From Brucella oryzae (GTDB lineage Bacteria > Pseudomonadota > Alphaproteobacteria > Rhizobiales > Rhizobiaceae), in NCBI GenBank assembly GCA_012103035.1, contig JAAVLL010000001.1:718501-782500 (forward strand): DNA of 64,000 bases, given 5' to 3'. Below, piece by piece: positions 18,534 through 28,570 of the stretch (position 1 is the stretch's first letter; each line of letters starts with the position of its first letter). The notes beneath the pieces are model-generated. The model was not told the origin of the DNA and searched no databases. It saw only the letters and a program-made list of their open reading frames with translations. The translations under genes were made by a program, and so were the position numbers.

Positions 18534-18562
18534 AAAACCGGCCACGTGGGCCGGTTTTCTAT
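18534..18562 (-). terminator. sciP terminator (bidirectional)
   Basis: AAAACCGGCC-ACGTG-GGCCGGTTTT, a 10-bp perfect stem. On the minus strand it is followed by ATTTG and lies about 100 bases beyond the sciP stop. Confidence 0.75.
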
Positions 18563-18656
18563 TTGTCAGATTCAGGGTTCATCACGGAATGTCTTACTCC
18601 GCTTGACCTTGGCTATCGTTCTTCCGAAACCTGTCTCAGTTTTGAAGAGACGGGTT

Positions 18657-18929
18657 TTAGTGACGATACTGCTGTATTCTGGTGGTCCTGAGGCCGGCGA
18701 GACCATGCTCATCGATTGAGGATTGCCAGGAAAGAAATTCCTCCACCGTCAATGTATAACGCTGGCATGCCTCCTCAAGGCTCAGAAGTCCACCCCGCAC
18801 TGCGGCGACGACTTCAGCCTTACGGCGGATGACCCAGCGCCTTGTATTGGCGGGGAGGTCCGCGATGGTCAGCGGGCTGCCATCAGGACCGATAACATAT
18901 TTTATACGCGGTCTTACCAGATCGGTCAT
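18657..18929 (-). CDS. sciP: CtrA inhibitor protein SciP, DUF1153
   Basis: A 90-residue intact protein: MTDLVRPRIKYVIGPDG then LPANTRRWVIRRKAEVVAAV and RGGLLSLEEACQRYTLTVEEFLSWQ, ending in RTTRIQQYRH. This is near identical in pattern to Caulobacter SciP (DUF1153), a small helix-turn-helix protein that binds CtrA and blocks its activation of target promoters in G1. Its promoter in Caulobacter is activated by CtrA. Here it sits about 4 kb from ctrA and 2.5 kb from chpT, in the same locus as eipA. No frameshift. A clear hairpin terminator follows. Confidence 0.93.
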   Translation of the reverse strand: MTDLVRPRIKYVIGPDGSPLTIADLPANTRRWVIRRKAEVVAAVRGGLLSLEEACQRYTLTVEEFLSWQSSIDEHGLAGLRTTRIQQYRH

Positions 18930-19229
18930 TGTACTCTCTACACAACACTCAAGGACCTAATCGAGTGTGAGACTAACGCGACAGCTTTAAAATTACCTAA
19001 GCAGCTGGTAACGCTCTGGTAACACTTGTAAAAATATTCGTTTTCGCCCTATTGCGGGCATTTTACCGCAGATAAACCGGAAACTTCACGGGGAAGTGTG
19101 TGCCACTTGTCGCGACCTGGACATTGATTGCTTCCGGACCCTTGGCAAATTGCCGCACTTTAGCCTATATAAGGCGCAGAAACCTAAATTTTGAGAAGCA
19201 GGGCGCATGCCCGGAAGCTGGAATCAATC
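18930..19229. other. Divergent intergenic region sciP/mnmA
   Basis: 300 bases with no gene; it should contain both promoters. The only repeated structure is the CTGGTAAC direct repeat listed separately. TTAAAATTACCTAAG at 18988-19002 is a weak CtrA-box-like sequence with only one good half-site. Confidence 0.45.
19005..19023. promoter_or_regulatory. CTGGTAAC direct repeat upstream of sciP
   Basis: CTGGTAAC at 19005-19012 and again at 19016-19023, spaced 11 bp, one helical turn. It lies 75-95 bases upstream of the sciP start and could be an activator site. Confidence 0.4.
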
Positions 19230-20424
19230 ATGAGCCTGAACAGCCTCGATCTGCCGGGAAAGCCGGAAGACACGCGCGTTGTCGTCGCCATGTCGGGCGG
19301 CGTCGATTCATCTGTTGTGGCCGGGATTCTCAAACGTGAAGGTTACGATGTCGTCGGCGTGACGCTGCAGCTTTATGATCATGGCGCAGCTGTTCATCGC
19401 GCCGGTTCCTGCTGCGCGGGACAGGACATCGAAGATGCCCGCCGCGTTTCGGAAAGTCTCGGTATCCCGCATTATGTGCTCGATTACGAAGCGCGCTTTC
19501 GTGAAGCTGTGATTGATCCTTTTGCGAATTCCTATGTCAGCGGTGAAACGCCGATTCCATGTGTTTCGTGCAATCAGACGGTAAAGTTCGCCGATCTTCT
19601 GCAGACTGCCCGTGATCTCGGTGCCGACGCGCTGGCGACGGGGCATTATATTCGCAGTCGCGCCAACGGTGCGCACCGTGCGCTTTATCGTCCGGTCGAT
19701 ACGGATCGCGACCAGAGTTATTTCCTGTTTGCCACCACGCAAGAGCAGATCGATTATCTGCGTTTTCCGCTCGGCCATCTGCCGAAAGCTCAGGTGCGTG
19801 AAATTGCCGAGGAAATGGGCCTGACTGTTGCCAAGAAACAGGACAGCCAGGACATCTGTTTCGTGCCGCAGGGCAAATATTCCGACATTATCTCCAAGCT
19901 CGCCGGAAGCGGCCAACCCTGGTGATATTGTTCATATCGACGGTCGCACACTCGGTCGCCACGATGGCATTGTGCATTACACCGTCGGCCAGCGCCGTGG
20001 CATTGGCGTTGCCACCGGTGAACCGCTTTATGTCGTGCATCTCGATGCCGCCAATGCGCGGGTTATCGTCGGTCCGCGCGAGGCGTTGGAAACACATAAG
20101 GTCTTCCTGCGTGATATCAACTGGCTGGGCGATGCTCCGATCGGTGATCTGCCGGAAAGCGGAATGGAAGTTTTCGCCAAGGTTCGCTCGACTCGACCGC
20201 CACGCCCTGCCGTGCTGCGCCATGCCGATGGCCAGACCTGGGTTGAGTTGATCGATGGCGAAAGTGGTATCGCGCCGGGACAGGCCTGCGTGCTTTATTC
20301 CGACGAGAGCAACACTGCCCGCGTCTTTGGCGGCGGCTTTATTGGCCGCTCGGAACGCGAACCGCAAGCCGAAGAAATGCTGCGCCGTCTTGTTGCCAAC
20401 ACGGCCAGTGCTTCTGCGGCTTGA
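19230..20424 (+). CDS. mnmA: tRNA-specific 2-thiouridylase MnmA (one frameshift)
   Basis: This enzyme thiolates U34 of Lys, Glu and Gln tRNAs in the cytoplasm. The PP-loop [18 protein letters not shown] lies near residue 20, the nucleophile Cys is in [17 protein letters not shown] and the second catalytic Cys in [35 protein letters not shown] belongs to the central domain. An extra C near 19917 breaks the frame (GQPW then stop); removing it gives [15 protein letters not shown] and the second half continues to 20424. Repaired length is about 398 residues, normal for MnmA. The start [18 protein letters not shown] is chosen over an ATG 13 codons upstream. A hairpin terminator follows. Confidence 0.95.
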
Positions 20425-20450
20425 CTGTTTTTCTGATTAATGACTGAGAG

Positions 20451-20475
20451 GCGGATGCGAGAGCATCCGCTTTTT
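20451..20475 (+). terminator. mnmA terminator
   Basis: GCGGATGC-GAGA-GCATCCGC followed by TTTTT, 27 bases after the mnmA stop. Confidence 0.88.
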
Positions 20476-20566
20476 ATATGCGCCAGCAAGGTGTATCTCA
20501 GTTGGGGCATTTCCAGTTACATTGGCTCGCTGGAGCTGCTCTATCTATTTATTTTTACGCGTACCT

Positions 20567-20601
20567 TGTCCCGAAAACCGTTTTATATTTTTGGGAATAG
20601 G
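20567..20601. repeat. Degenerate intergenic palindrome fragment
   Basis: CCCGAAAACCG and a decayed right arm TTTTTGGGAATAG resemble the better-preserved element at 49996-50044, which shares the CCCGAAAACCG arm. The rest of 20476-20700 shows no gene or operator. Confidence 0.4.
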
Positions 20602-20700
20602 CTCTGGAATTTGAAAGCGATAAACGGGAAGTCAATTGCACGAGCTGCATCTAAACTCATAATCAGCGGAACTTAATCTTCGGCTTCAGAGGTTTTAAAG

Positions 20701-21634
20701 ATGACGGTGCAGAAGATGATGGGATGGAAGGAATGGGCGATGCTCATTATTCTTTCCGTTCTTTGGGGTGGTTCGTTCTTCTTCAACGGTATTGCCGTTC
20801 GGGAGTTGCCACCTTTACTATCGTCACGCTCCGGTTGGGCTGGCTGCGCTCGCTTTGGTAGTGTTAATTCGGATGATGGGCCTATCGTTACCGAAAGATT
20901 ACCGCATATGGTTGGCATTTTTCAGCATGGGTTTTCTTAACAATCTGCTGCCGTTCTGTCTAATCGTCTGGGGCCAGACTCAGATCGCCAGTGGATTGGC
21001 TTCCATTCTCAATGCCACGACACCGCTCTTCGGTGTTATTGTCGCGCATTTTCTGACGGCGGACGAAAAGATTACCCGGAACAAGATTGCCGGTGTTTTG
21101 ATCGGCTTTCTCGGGGTGGCGATCATGATCGGACCCGATGCCATCGGCGGAATGAGAGGCAACCTGTGGCCGCAGCTTGCGATTCTCTGCGCTGCATTCT
21201 CCTATTCGTTGGCAGGTATTTTTGGGCGTCGCTTCAAAGCGATGGGAGTCGCGCCGCTGATAACGGCCACGGGCCAGGTAACGGCAACAACGATCATGCT
21301 GATCCCGCTAGCCCTGCTGGTGGATCATCCCTGGACGCTGGCTGCTCCGAGCGCTGCAGCCTGGGGAGCGCTGGCTGGTATAGCGCTGCTTTCGACAGCA
21401 CTCGCTTACGTTCTCTTTTTCCGCATTCTATCGACGGCGGGTGCGGTCAATCTCATGTTGGTAACGTTTCTCATTCCGGTCAGTGCTATCCTGCTTGGAG
21501 CGCTTTTTCTTGGCGAGACTTTGCAAACCAAGCACCTGATCGGCATGGCGATGATTGCAGCAGGATTGGCAGCCATCGACGGTCGATTGATAGTGGCGGC
21601 GTTATCATCATCAGGGAAACGAGAAGTCTACTGA
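20701..21634 (+). CDS. EamA/DMT family transporter (one frameshift)
   Basis: A ten-TM drug/metabolite transporter of about 311 residues after repair near 20815. The start MTVQKMMGWKEWAMLIILSVLWGGSFFFNGIAVREL joins the second frame at FTIVTLRVGLAALALVVLIRMMG. Two EamA repeats are visible: WGGSFF near the first helix, and in the second half LCAAFSYSLAGIFGRRFKAM and LLSTALAYVLFFRILSTAGAVNLMLVTFLIPVSAILLGALFLGE, the usual last-repeat motif. Substrate unknown; an exporter in the inner membrane is likely. It converges with the methyltransferase gene, overlapping it by 7 bases. Confidence 0.85.
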
Positions 21635-22455
21635 AACTTGCTGAAGCGCGACAAGGCGATGCCGGATGCGGTTGCTACATTCAGGCTGTCAAAGGCGTCT
21701 GACATCGGAATCCTGGCAGTTTGCAGTTTATGAAGGAGGCGAGGCGGCAGTCCTTCACCTTCTGTGCCGAGCAGGAGCGCGTGGCGGTCATGCTTGGTCG
21801 CATCATAGATGCTGAGCGAAGATGACGGGCTGAGCGCCAGTAAATTGAACCCGGCATCACCCAGCGCAGCGATAATTTGATCTATATTTCCGCCGTGGAA
21901 GTAGGGGACCATGAGAGCCGCGCCGACCGATACGCGAATGGCCTTGCGATAAAGCGGGTCGCAACAAGTTTCGTCCATAAGTACGCAATCGGCCTCAAAG
22001 GCGGCAGCATTGCGAAAGATTGAGCCGATATTGTCGTGGTTCGAAATACCGCACAAAACGACGGCTAGTGACTTGGCGGGCAGGTCACCAAGCATTGCCG
22101 GCAGATCCGGTTGCGTCTTGCGACGGCCCACTGCAAGAATACCGCGATGAACATGAAATCCCGCGACCGCATCCATGATAGTTTGCGGGACAGAATAAAC
22201 AGGTACGTCTGACGGCAATTGGCTGAGTTGTTCACTGAGACCCGCGAGACGGTTCTCCAGAACGAGCAGGGATTCTGTCTCGAAGCGTGCTGAAGACGAA
22301 AACAGTACGTTCAGAACAACTTTGCCTTCAGCGATAAATCTCTGCTGACGCCCTACGAGATCCTTTTCGCGAATATCGCGATATGGAGACAAACGACCAT
22401 CGTTCGGATCGTCGATCCGCTGGACGCAGCCGTGCGAATGAGAAATTTCGTTCAT
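21628..22455 (-). CDS. TrmH/SpoU family RNA methyltransferase
   Basis: A 275-residue intact SPOUT 2'-O-methyltransferase. The N-terminal substrate-binding part (GRQQRFIAEGKVVLNVLFSS) precedes the knotted catalytic domain. The three family motifs are ISNHDNIGSIFRNAAAFEAD (motif 1, with Asn and Arg), LLLGTEGEGLP (motif 2) and IPMSDAFDSLNVATASGIAL (motif 3, with Ser and Asn). It uses S-adenosylmethionine and acts on rRNA or tRNA; the exact target cannot be assigned. Confidence 0.92.
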   Translation of the reverse strand: MNEISHSHGCVQRIDDPNDGRLSPYRDIREKDLVGRQQRFIAEGKVVLNVLFSSSARFETESLLVLENRLAGLSEQLSQLPSDVPVYSVPQTIMDAVAGFHVHRGILAVGRRKTQPDLPAMLGDLPAKSLAVVLCGISNHDNIGSIFRNAAAFEADCVLMDETCCDPLYRKAIRVSVGAALMVPYFHGGNIDQIIAALGDAGFNLLALSPSSSLSIYDATKHDRHALLLGTEGEGLPPRLLHKLQTARIPMSDAFDSLNVATASGIALSRFSKFQ

Positions 22456-22478
22456 CGCACGGCTGTGACCTCCTATTG

Positions 22479-22825
22479 TTATGCGTGAGCGACTGCCGCC
22501 ATATTATGTCTGCGCGACGTTGGACTCATATAGAGACTCGAGAGCGTCGACAACATCAACTCGATATGCGGCGAAGAGACCATATAATAAATGGTCTGCG
22601 CGTCGCGACGCGTTGAAACGAGGTCGAGAGCTGTAGTTTTGCCAGATGCTGTGACAAGGCCGATTGGCTAAGATCAATCGCCTTGGCAAGTGCACCTACC
22701 GACATTTCATTGTGAAGCAACTTACATAAAATTAGTAATCTCTTATTGTTGGCAAGTGCCGATAGAAAATCGGCAGCCTGATCTACGTTTTCAATTAAAT
22801 CAAAGAAAGTATTTTCGTTGCTCAT
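22479..22825 (-). CDS. ArsR family regulator, NolR-like (one frameshift)
   Basis: About 115 residues. The winged-helix segment reads AADFLSALANNKRLLILCKLLHNEMSVGALAKAIDLSQSALSQHLAKL, then after a frame change near 22633 DLVSTRRDAQTIYYMVSSPHIELMLSTLSSLY. The SQSALSQHL recognition helix and LVSTRRDAQTIYY wing closely match NolR, the regulator of nodulation and many other genes in Sinorhizobium. No arsenic- or metal-binding Cys motif is seen, as in NolR. The C-terminal end (MSPTSRRHNMAAVAHA, stop at 22479) follows the frame that gives the best wing. Confidence 0.82.
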
Positions 22826-23014
22826 TTGCCGTCATACCCCCGTAAGACTGGACAAAGTTGAAATATACATGCGAAGTTGAATAAGCATGCATATTGAAAC
22901 TAATACTATAAGTCGAATTTGAAAAGCCCTTGCTTATATTCCATCCAGAGTTAAAATGTGCAATTTCGTCCCAAAAAGGTGGTTTTGTTTCAGGGGCTTT
23001 ATTCTACCGCTCGG

Positions 23015-23738
23015 TTAGTGCTGTAACAGCTTCCCTCCGGAAGCAGGACTCGATGGAAAAGTGTAGCGCAGAACGAGATCGCCACTGGCGATATCAGCAC
23101 CGTCTGGGTCCAATCCTATTACTTTGTATTGATCTTTAATGGCATCCGCCTTCAAAGCTGCTGAGCGATTTGTGTAACAGCCAGTGCGTGGTGTTTATTC
23201 AAATCTTCAATTGCGCTTTGTTCGTATTCGGCGATAGCCGCGCTCGGCGAAGCTGGACAAAGCAGATTATCCTGCGTCAGGTTGAACGCCTTGCCGAAGC
23301 CACCGTTCAAGCTGGCGCTTTCCAGTTCCAGGCGGAAGAAGACAAAATCTCCCAGGTCCGCATAGAGTGCCCCTTTCGGGTTGTGGTTAAGATAGCGCCG
23401 ACGAATGCGCGTATAATCCGGTGTAGTTCTTTCGACTTTCTGCGCCTTGCAATGCAGTGTGACACGCGGGTGGGCGAGGGGTCGCCTTTACCGACTTCAC
23501 CGAGCAGAAGCGAGCAGGCGGGATTGGCCAGCAGACCCGTAGTGTGTGCCGCCAGTCCGGAAACGAGGATAAGAGGTGTACCGTTCGTATCGGTCGCAAC
23601 TGCAACACGGCTAGCAAGCGGCCGACCCGTGGCTGCATCGAAAACGGCAATGGCGCCATAACGCGATGTTCTCAGCAGGTTCTTGGCCAGTTGAATGGCT
23701 TCCGGTGTGGTCGGACGAATTGGGTTGATTTCGGGCAT
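23015..23738 (-). CDS. HugZ-like pyridoxamine 5'-phosphate oxidase-fold protein (frameshifted)
   Basis: After several repairs the product is about 241 residues, MPEINPIRPTTPEAIQLAKNLLRTSRYGAIAVFDAATGRPLASRVAVATDTNGTPLILVS onward. The split-barrel FMN-binding pattern is seen (LASRVAVATD...TPLILVSGLAAHTTGLLANPACSLLLGE). The C-terminal part LNKHHALAVTQIAQQL and the continuing frame ending LVLRYTFPSSPASGGKLLQH match the DUF2470-type C-terminus of HugZ-like proteins. Frame changes fall near 23475, 23420 and 23180. HugZ members take part in heme breakdown, but heme-binding ability cannot be told here. The start at 23738 is chosen over an upstream ATG at 23795. Confidence 0.75.
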
Positions 23739-24140
23739 GTCTGTTGAGCTCAAATATGACTTCCAATGTCCACTTAATAGTGTGTCTGCTTCCAAAGAGC
23801 CAGAAAATTCAGTTTGTGATGACGGCTGTTGATTGGAAAGGCGGGCAATTTGAGATTGACAGGGGTGTATCGATAGCGTGACTGAGTCGGGTGATGCAAA
23901 AGCGCATCATCCAATGCAAGCTTTGTGCGAATAATATTATAAATCAAAGAGCTTTAGCGCAATTTTCCGAAATTGCGCTTATTGGTAGAATAAAAATCTA
24001 ACAAATGCGGCCATAATCGGTTGAGAATATGAACTGGTTCTAAAATTGCGCTTGCAAAGTGGCGATCCACACGTTTCGATAAGCGCAAGCTGCGGGCAAT
24101 GGGGTGCGCGCGGCATGCTTTTCCGTGGAGGCGGACAATA
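23739..24140. promoter_or_regulatory. Regulatory region upstream of dppA
   Basis: 402 bases without a gene. It contains a perfect 10-bp inverted repeat AGCGCAATTT-TCCG-AAATTGCGCT at 23956-23979 and a second copy of its right arm, AAATTGCGCTT, at 24043-24053. The second copy is about 88 bases before the dppA start. This looks like a repeated operator, or a terminator-like hairpin plus one half-site. Confidence 0.5.
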
Positions 24141-25733
24141 ATGAAATTCTATCAAAAACTTCTGGCAGCAACCGCGCTGGTGGCTCTGATGAGCGGTGCT
24201 GCATCGGCAAAGACCTTCGTCTATTGCTCACCTGCTTCGCCTGAAGGCTTCGATCCGGCTGCCTATACAGGTGGCGATACGTTTGATGCCTCGGCCCATC
24301 CAGTCTACAATCGCCTTGCCGAATTTGAAAACGGAACGACGAAAGTTGTGCCGGGTCTAGCGGAAAGCTGGGATGTCAGCGACGATGGCCTGGAATACAC
24401 CTTCCATCTGCGCAAGGGCGTCAAGTTCCATTCGAGCGACCATTTCACGCCGACCCGTGATTTCAACGCGGACGATGTGATCTTCTCTTTCGATCGCATG
24501 CGCAACAAGGATAATCCTTGGCACCAGTACACCGCTGGCATCACCTATGAATATTTTGACAGCATGGAGATGGGCGCGCTCATCAAGGACATCGTCAAGG
24601 TTGATGATTATACCGTCAAGTTTGTGCTGAACCGTCCGGAAGCGCCTTTCCTCGCCAATATCTCGATGCCTTTCGCTTCGATTATCTCGAAGGAATATAC
24701 GGACAAGCTTGCTGCCGACGGCAAGAAGGACGATCTCAACCAGTTCCCGGTCGGTACCGGCCCGTTCCAGTTCATCGCCTATCAGAAGGATGCCGTCGTC
24801 CGCTTCAAGGCAAATGACGATTATTGGGGCGGGCGCCCGAAGATCGACGATCTGGTCTTCGCGATCACGACCGATCCTGCCGTTCGCGCGCAGAAGCTCA
24901 AGGCGGGCGAATGCCAGCTGATGTCCTATCCGGCTCCGGCGGATATCAAGGACCTTCAGGCTGATTCCAACCTCAAGGTTGACGAACAGGCCGGCCTTAA
25001 CGTGGCATATCTTGCCTATAATACGCTGAAGGCGCCGTTCGATAAGCCGGAAGTGCGCAAGGCGCTCAATCAGGCCATCAACAAGCAGGCCATCATTGAT
25101 GCCGTGTTCCAGGGTCAGGGCCAAGTTGCCAAGAACCCGATTCCGCCGACGATGTGGAGCTATAACGACAAGGTCGTTGACGACAAGTACGACCCTGAAG
25201 CTGCCAAGAAGGCGCTTGAAGCTGCCGGCGTGAAAGATCTTTCGATGAAGATCTGGGCCATGCCCGTCAGCCGCCCGTATATGCCGAATGCGCGCCGCAC
25301 AGCCGAACTCATGCAGGCCGATTTGGCGAAGGTTGGCGTCAAGGCCGACATCGTCTCGATGGAATGGGGAATATCTCAAGAAGTCGTCCGAAAAGGATCG
25401 TGACGGCGCTGCGATCATGGGATGGACCGGCGACAATGGCGATCCGGACAACTTCCTTGGGACGCTCCTCGGCTGCGCTGGCGTTGGCAACAACAACCGC
25501 GCTCAGTGGTGCTACAAGCCGTTCGAAGACCTGATCCAGAAAGCCAAGGTCTCGACTAGCCAGGAAGAGCGCACCAAGCTTTACGAAGAAGCACAGGCGG
25601 TCTTCAAGGAGCAGGCTCTTGGGACACGATTGCTCACTCGACGGTCTTTGTGCCGATGTCGGCCAAGGTCACCGGCTTCAAGCAGAGCCCGCTCGGTGAT
25701 TATCGCTTCGAAGAAGTCGATATTTCCGAGTAA
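24141..25733 (+). CDS. dppA: Dipeptide ABC transporter substrate-binding protein DppA (two frameshifts)
   Basis: A periplasmic solute-binding protein (SBP family 5) of about 530 residues. The signal peptide [23 protein letters not shown] precedes [28 protein letters not shown], typical of Dpp[28 protein letters not shown] is the family signature and [15 protein letters not shown] and [21 protein letters not shown] are conserved blocks. Frame changes near 25367 and 25620 are needed to reach the C-terminus ([18 protein letters not shown]). It is the first gene of dppABCDF and captures di- or oligopeptides for the permease. The start at 24141 is chosen because the signal peptide begins there. 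Confidence 0.93.
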
Positions 25734-25794
25734 AATCTGACAACACCAGCGGCCGGGTGTGGAGGGTTCCTCTGCACCCGGTCGGAGTTTTTGT

Positions 25795-26801
25795 ATGTTT
25801 CGTTTTATATTAAACAAACTCCTCTATCTGGTGCCGACCTTCATTGGCATCACGATCGTTGCTTTCGCTTTCGTCCGGGTCCTGCCCGGCGATCCCGTCC
25901 TGCTGATGGCAGGCGAGCGCGGCGTCAGCCCGGAACGCCATGCTGAACTGATGGCGCAGCTCGGCTTTGACCGTCCCATCTGGCAGCAATATCTGGATTA
26001 TGTCTGGAACTTGCTGCACGGCGATTTCGGTCAGTCTCTGGTGACCAAGAAGCCCGTTCTCGTTGAATTTTTCACGCTGTTTCCAGCTACGGTAGAGCTG
26101 TCGATCTGCGCGATCATTCTGGCCATTTTCCTCGGTATTCCCGCAGGCGTCATCGCTGCTGTCAAGCGCGGTTCCTGGTTCGATCAGGGCCTTATGGGCA
26201 TTTCGCTGGTCGGCTACTCGATGCCGATTTTCTGGTGGGCGTTGCTGCTCATCATCTTCTTTTCAGGCATTTTGCAGTGGACGCCGGTTTCGGGCCGCAT
26301 TTCGCTCCTCTATTTCTTCCCGTCGGTGACGGGCTTCATGCTGATCGACAGCCTGATGTCGGACCAGAAGGGCGCGTTCCTTTCGGCGGTCTCGCATCTC
26401 ATCCTGCCGACCATCGTGCTGGCAACGATTCCGCTCGCGGTCATTGCGCGCCAGACGCGCTCTGCGATGCTGGAAGTGTTGGGTGAGGACTATGTGCGCA
26501 CCGCTCGCGCCAGGGTCTGCCGACGCGACGCGTCGTGGGCATTCACGCGCTGCGCAACGCCATGATCCCCGTCATCACGACAATCGGCTTGCAGGTCGGC
26601 GTGCTGATGGCCGGTGCGATCCTGACGGAGACCATCTTCTCCTGGCCTGGCATCGGTAAATGGATGCTCGATTCCATTTTCCGCCGCGACTATCCAGTCG
26701 TGCAGAGTGGTCTGCTTTTGATTGCCGCCATTATCATGGTGGTCAATCTGGTGGTCGATCTGCTCTACGGCCTGATCAATCCGCGTATCCGGCATAAGTG
26801 A
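25795..26801 (+). CDS. dppB: Dipeptide ABC transporter permease DppB (one frameshift)
   Basis: An inner-membrane permease of about 336 residues with six TM segments. MFRFILNKLLYLVPTFIGITIVAFAFVRVLPGDPV is the standard DppB/OppB N-terminus and TVELSICAIILAIFLGIPAG the start of the binding-protein-dependent transport domain. The EAA loop ([31 protein letters not shown]) is broken by a frame change near 26510 and is restored by switching frame. It lies 61 bases after dppA and 7 before dppC. Confidence 0.92.
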
Positions 26802-26808
26802 GGGTATA

Positions 26809-27715
26809 ATGACACACTCAGCTATTCAGCCGGAAGCCGCAAACGACATCGGCAAGATGCGCGCGCTGAAGGATTTCTGGTTCTATTTCAGCGTCAATCG
26901 TGGCGCGGTTATCGGCCTCTACGTCTTTATGGCGGTCATTCTCGTGGCCATTCTGGCGCCGGTCATTGCGCCGCATAGTCCTGTCGATCAGTTCCGCGAT
27001 TACATCAAGCTGCCGCCATTCTGGCAGGAAGGTGGTTCGACCCAGTTCCTGCTTGGAACGGATGAGGTCGGTCGTGATATTCTGTCCCGCCTGATCTACG
27101 GCGCGCAATATTCGCTGCTGGTCGGCTTCGTCATCGTTATCATTTCGATGTGCCTCGGCATCACCATCGGCCTTATCACCGGCTATTTCGGTGGCGGTGT
27201 CGATACGGTCTTCATGCGCATCATGGATGTGATTCTGGCATTCCGTCGCTGCTGCTGGCGCTGGTTCTGGTGGCTATTCTGGGACCCGGCCTCATCAATG
27301 CCGTGCTAGCGATCACGCTGGTTCTGCTGCCGCACTTTTCGCGCCTCACCCGCGCCGCCGTCATGGCGGAAAAGGAACGGAATATGTGACGGCGGCCAAG
27401 CTTGCCGGTGCAAGCAGGCTGCGCCTGATGTTCAAGACCATTTTGCCGAACTGTCTTGCGCCCCTCGTGGTGCAGGCGACGATGTCGTTTTCCAACGCCA
27501 TCCTCGATGTGGCGGCGCTGGGCTTCCTTGGCATGGGTGCACAGCCGCCAACGCCGGAATGGGGCACGATGCTGGCATCGGCACGCGAGTTCATCACCAG
27601 CGCCTGGTGGATTGTGACCTTCCCGGGTCTGGCAATCCTGATCACTGTTCTCGCCATCAATCTGATCGGCGACGGTCTGCGCGATGCGCTCGACCCGAAA
27701 CTCAAGAGGAGTTGA
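26809..27715 (+). CDS. dppC: Dipeptide ABC transporter permease DppC (two frameshifts)
   Basis: The second membrane subunit, about 302 residues. The cytoplasmic N-terminus ([22 protein letters not shown]) leads into the first [31 protein letters not shown] is the GTDxxGRD motif of OppC/DppC. The EAA loop reads [31 protein letters not shown]. Indels near 27240 and 27385 split the gene. DppB and DppC form the pore powered by DppD and DppF. Confidence 0.92.
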
Positions 27716-27718
27716 TCG

Positions 27719-28570
27719 ATGGCTTTGCTTGAAATCAAGAACCTTACGGTTTCGTTCGATACCTCGACCGGTCCTTTCAAGGCGGTCGACGGCATCGATA
27801 TCACGGTCGACAAGGGCGAAGTTCTGGCCATTGTCGGCGAGTCCGGGTCGGGCAAGTCGGTCGGCATGCTCGCAGTGATGGGCCTTTTGCCCAAGACCGC
27901 GACCGTGACGGCAGATACTATGTCGTTCGACGGCAAGGATTTGCGCACGCTTTCGAGTTCGGAACGCCGCCAAATCATTGGTCGCGACATTTCAATGATC
28001 TTTCAGGAGCCGGTTGCGAGCCTCAATCCGTGTTTCACGGTTGGCTATCAGCTTGAAGAAGTGCTGAAGCAGCATATGGGGATGAACGGCTCGGCGAGCC
28101 GTGCCCGCGCTATCGAGCTTTTGGAACTCGTCGGCATTCGCGATGCCGCGGAGCGCCTGAAAAGCTTCCCGCACCAGATGTCGGGAGGACAGTGCCAGCG
28201 CGTCATGATCGCAATTGCGATTGCTTGCAACCCGAAGCTCCTCATTGCCGACGAACCAACCACTGCTCTCGATGTGACGATCCAGAAGCAGATCCTTGAT
28301 CTCCTGATGCAGCTTCAGGTGGAGCACGGGATGGGCCTCATCATGATTACCCATGACATGGGCGTGGTGGCTGAAACGGCGGATCGGGTTATCGTGCAGT
28401 ATAAAGGTCACAAGATGGAGGATGCCGACGTGCTGTCGCTGTTTTCAGCGCCCAAGCATCCCTATACCCGTGCGCTGTTGTCGGCCCTGCCGGAAAATGC
28501 CACAGGTGATCGTCTGCCGACGGTTTCCGATTTCGTCTTTGAAAATAATGGTGCGGGAGAAGCGCGATGA
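27719..28570 (+). CDS. dppD: Dipeptide ABC transporter ATP-binding protein DppD
   Basis: A 283-residue intact ATPase. Walker A is GESGSGKS, the Q-loop lies in [12 protein letters not shown], the signature is [18 protein letters not shown] and Walker B is [12 protein letters not shown], followed by the switch His in MITHDMG. It ends soon after [13 protein letters not shown] and lacks the long Cys-containing oligopeptide-transporter tail of many DppD proteins. The ATGA overlap with dppF argues that this short end is natural. It lies 3 bases after dppC. Confidence 0.93.
   Translation: MALLEIKNLTVSFDTSTGPFKAVDGIDITVDKGEVLAIVGESGSGKSVGMLAVMGLLPKTATVTADTMSFDGKDLRTLSSSERRQIIGRDISMIFQEPVASLNPCFTVGYQLEEVLKQHMGMNGSASRARAIELLELVGIRDAAERLKSFPHQMSGGQCQRVMIAIAIACNPKLLIADEPTTALDVTIQKQILDLLMQLQVEHGMGLIMITHDMGVVAETADRVIVQYKGHKMEDADVLSLFSAPKHPYTRALLSALPENATGDRLPTVSDFVFENNGAGEAR

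Noticed and set aside
24357-25496. 379-residue open frame antisense to dppA
   Set aside because: A shadow of dppA with no recognisable domain.
27719-28570. dppD seemed truncated at the C-terminus
   Set aside because: Its stop overlaps the dppF start in the normal ATGA manner and the ATPase motifs are complete, so the short tail is probably natural.
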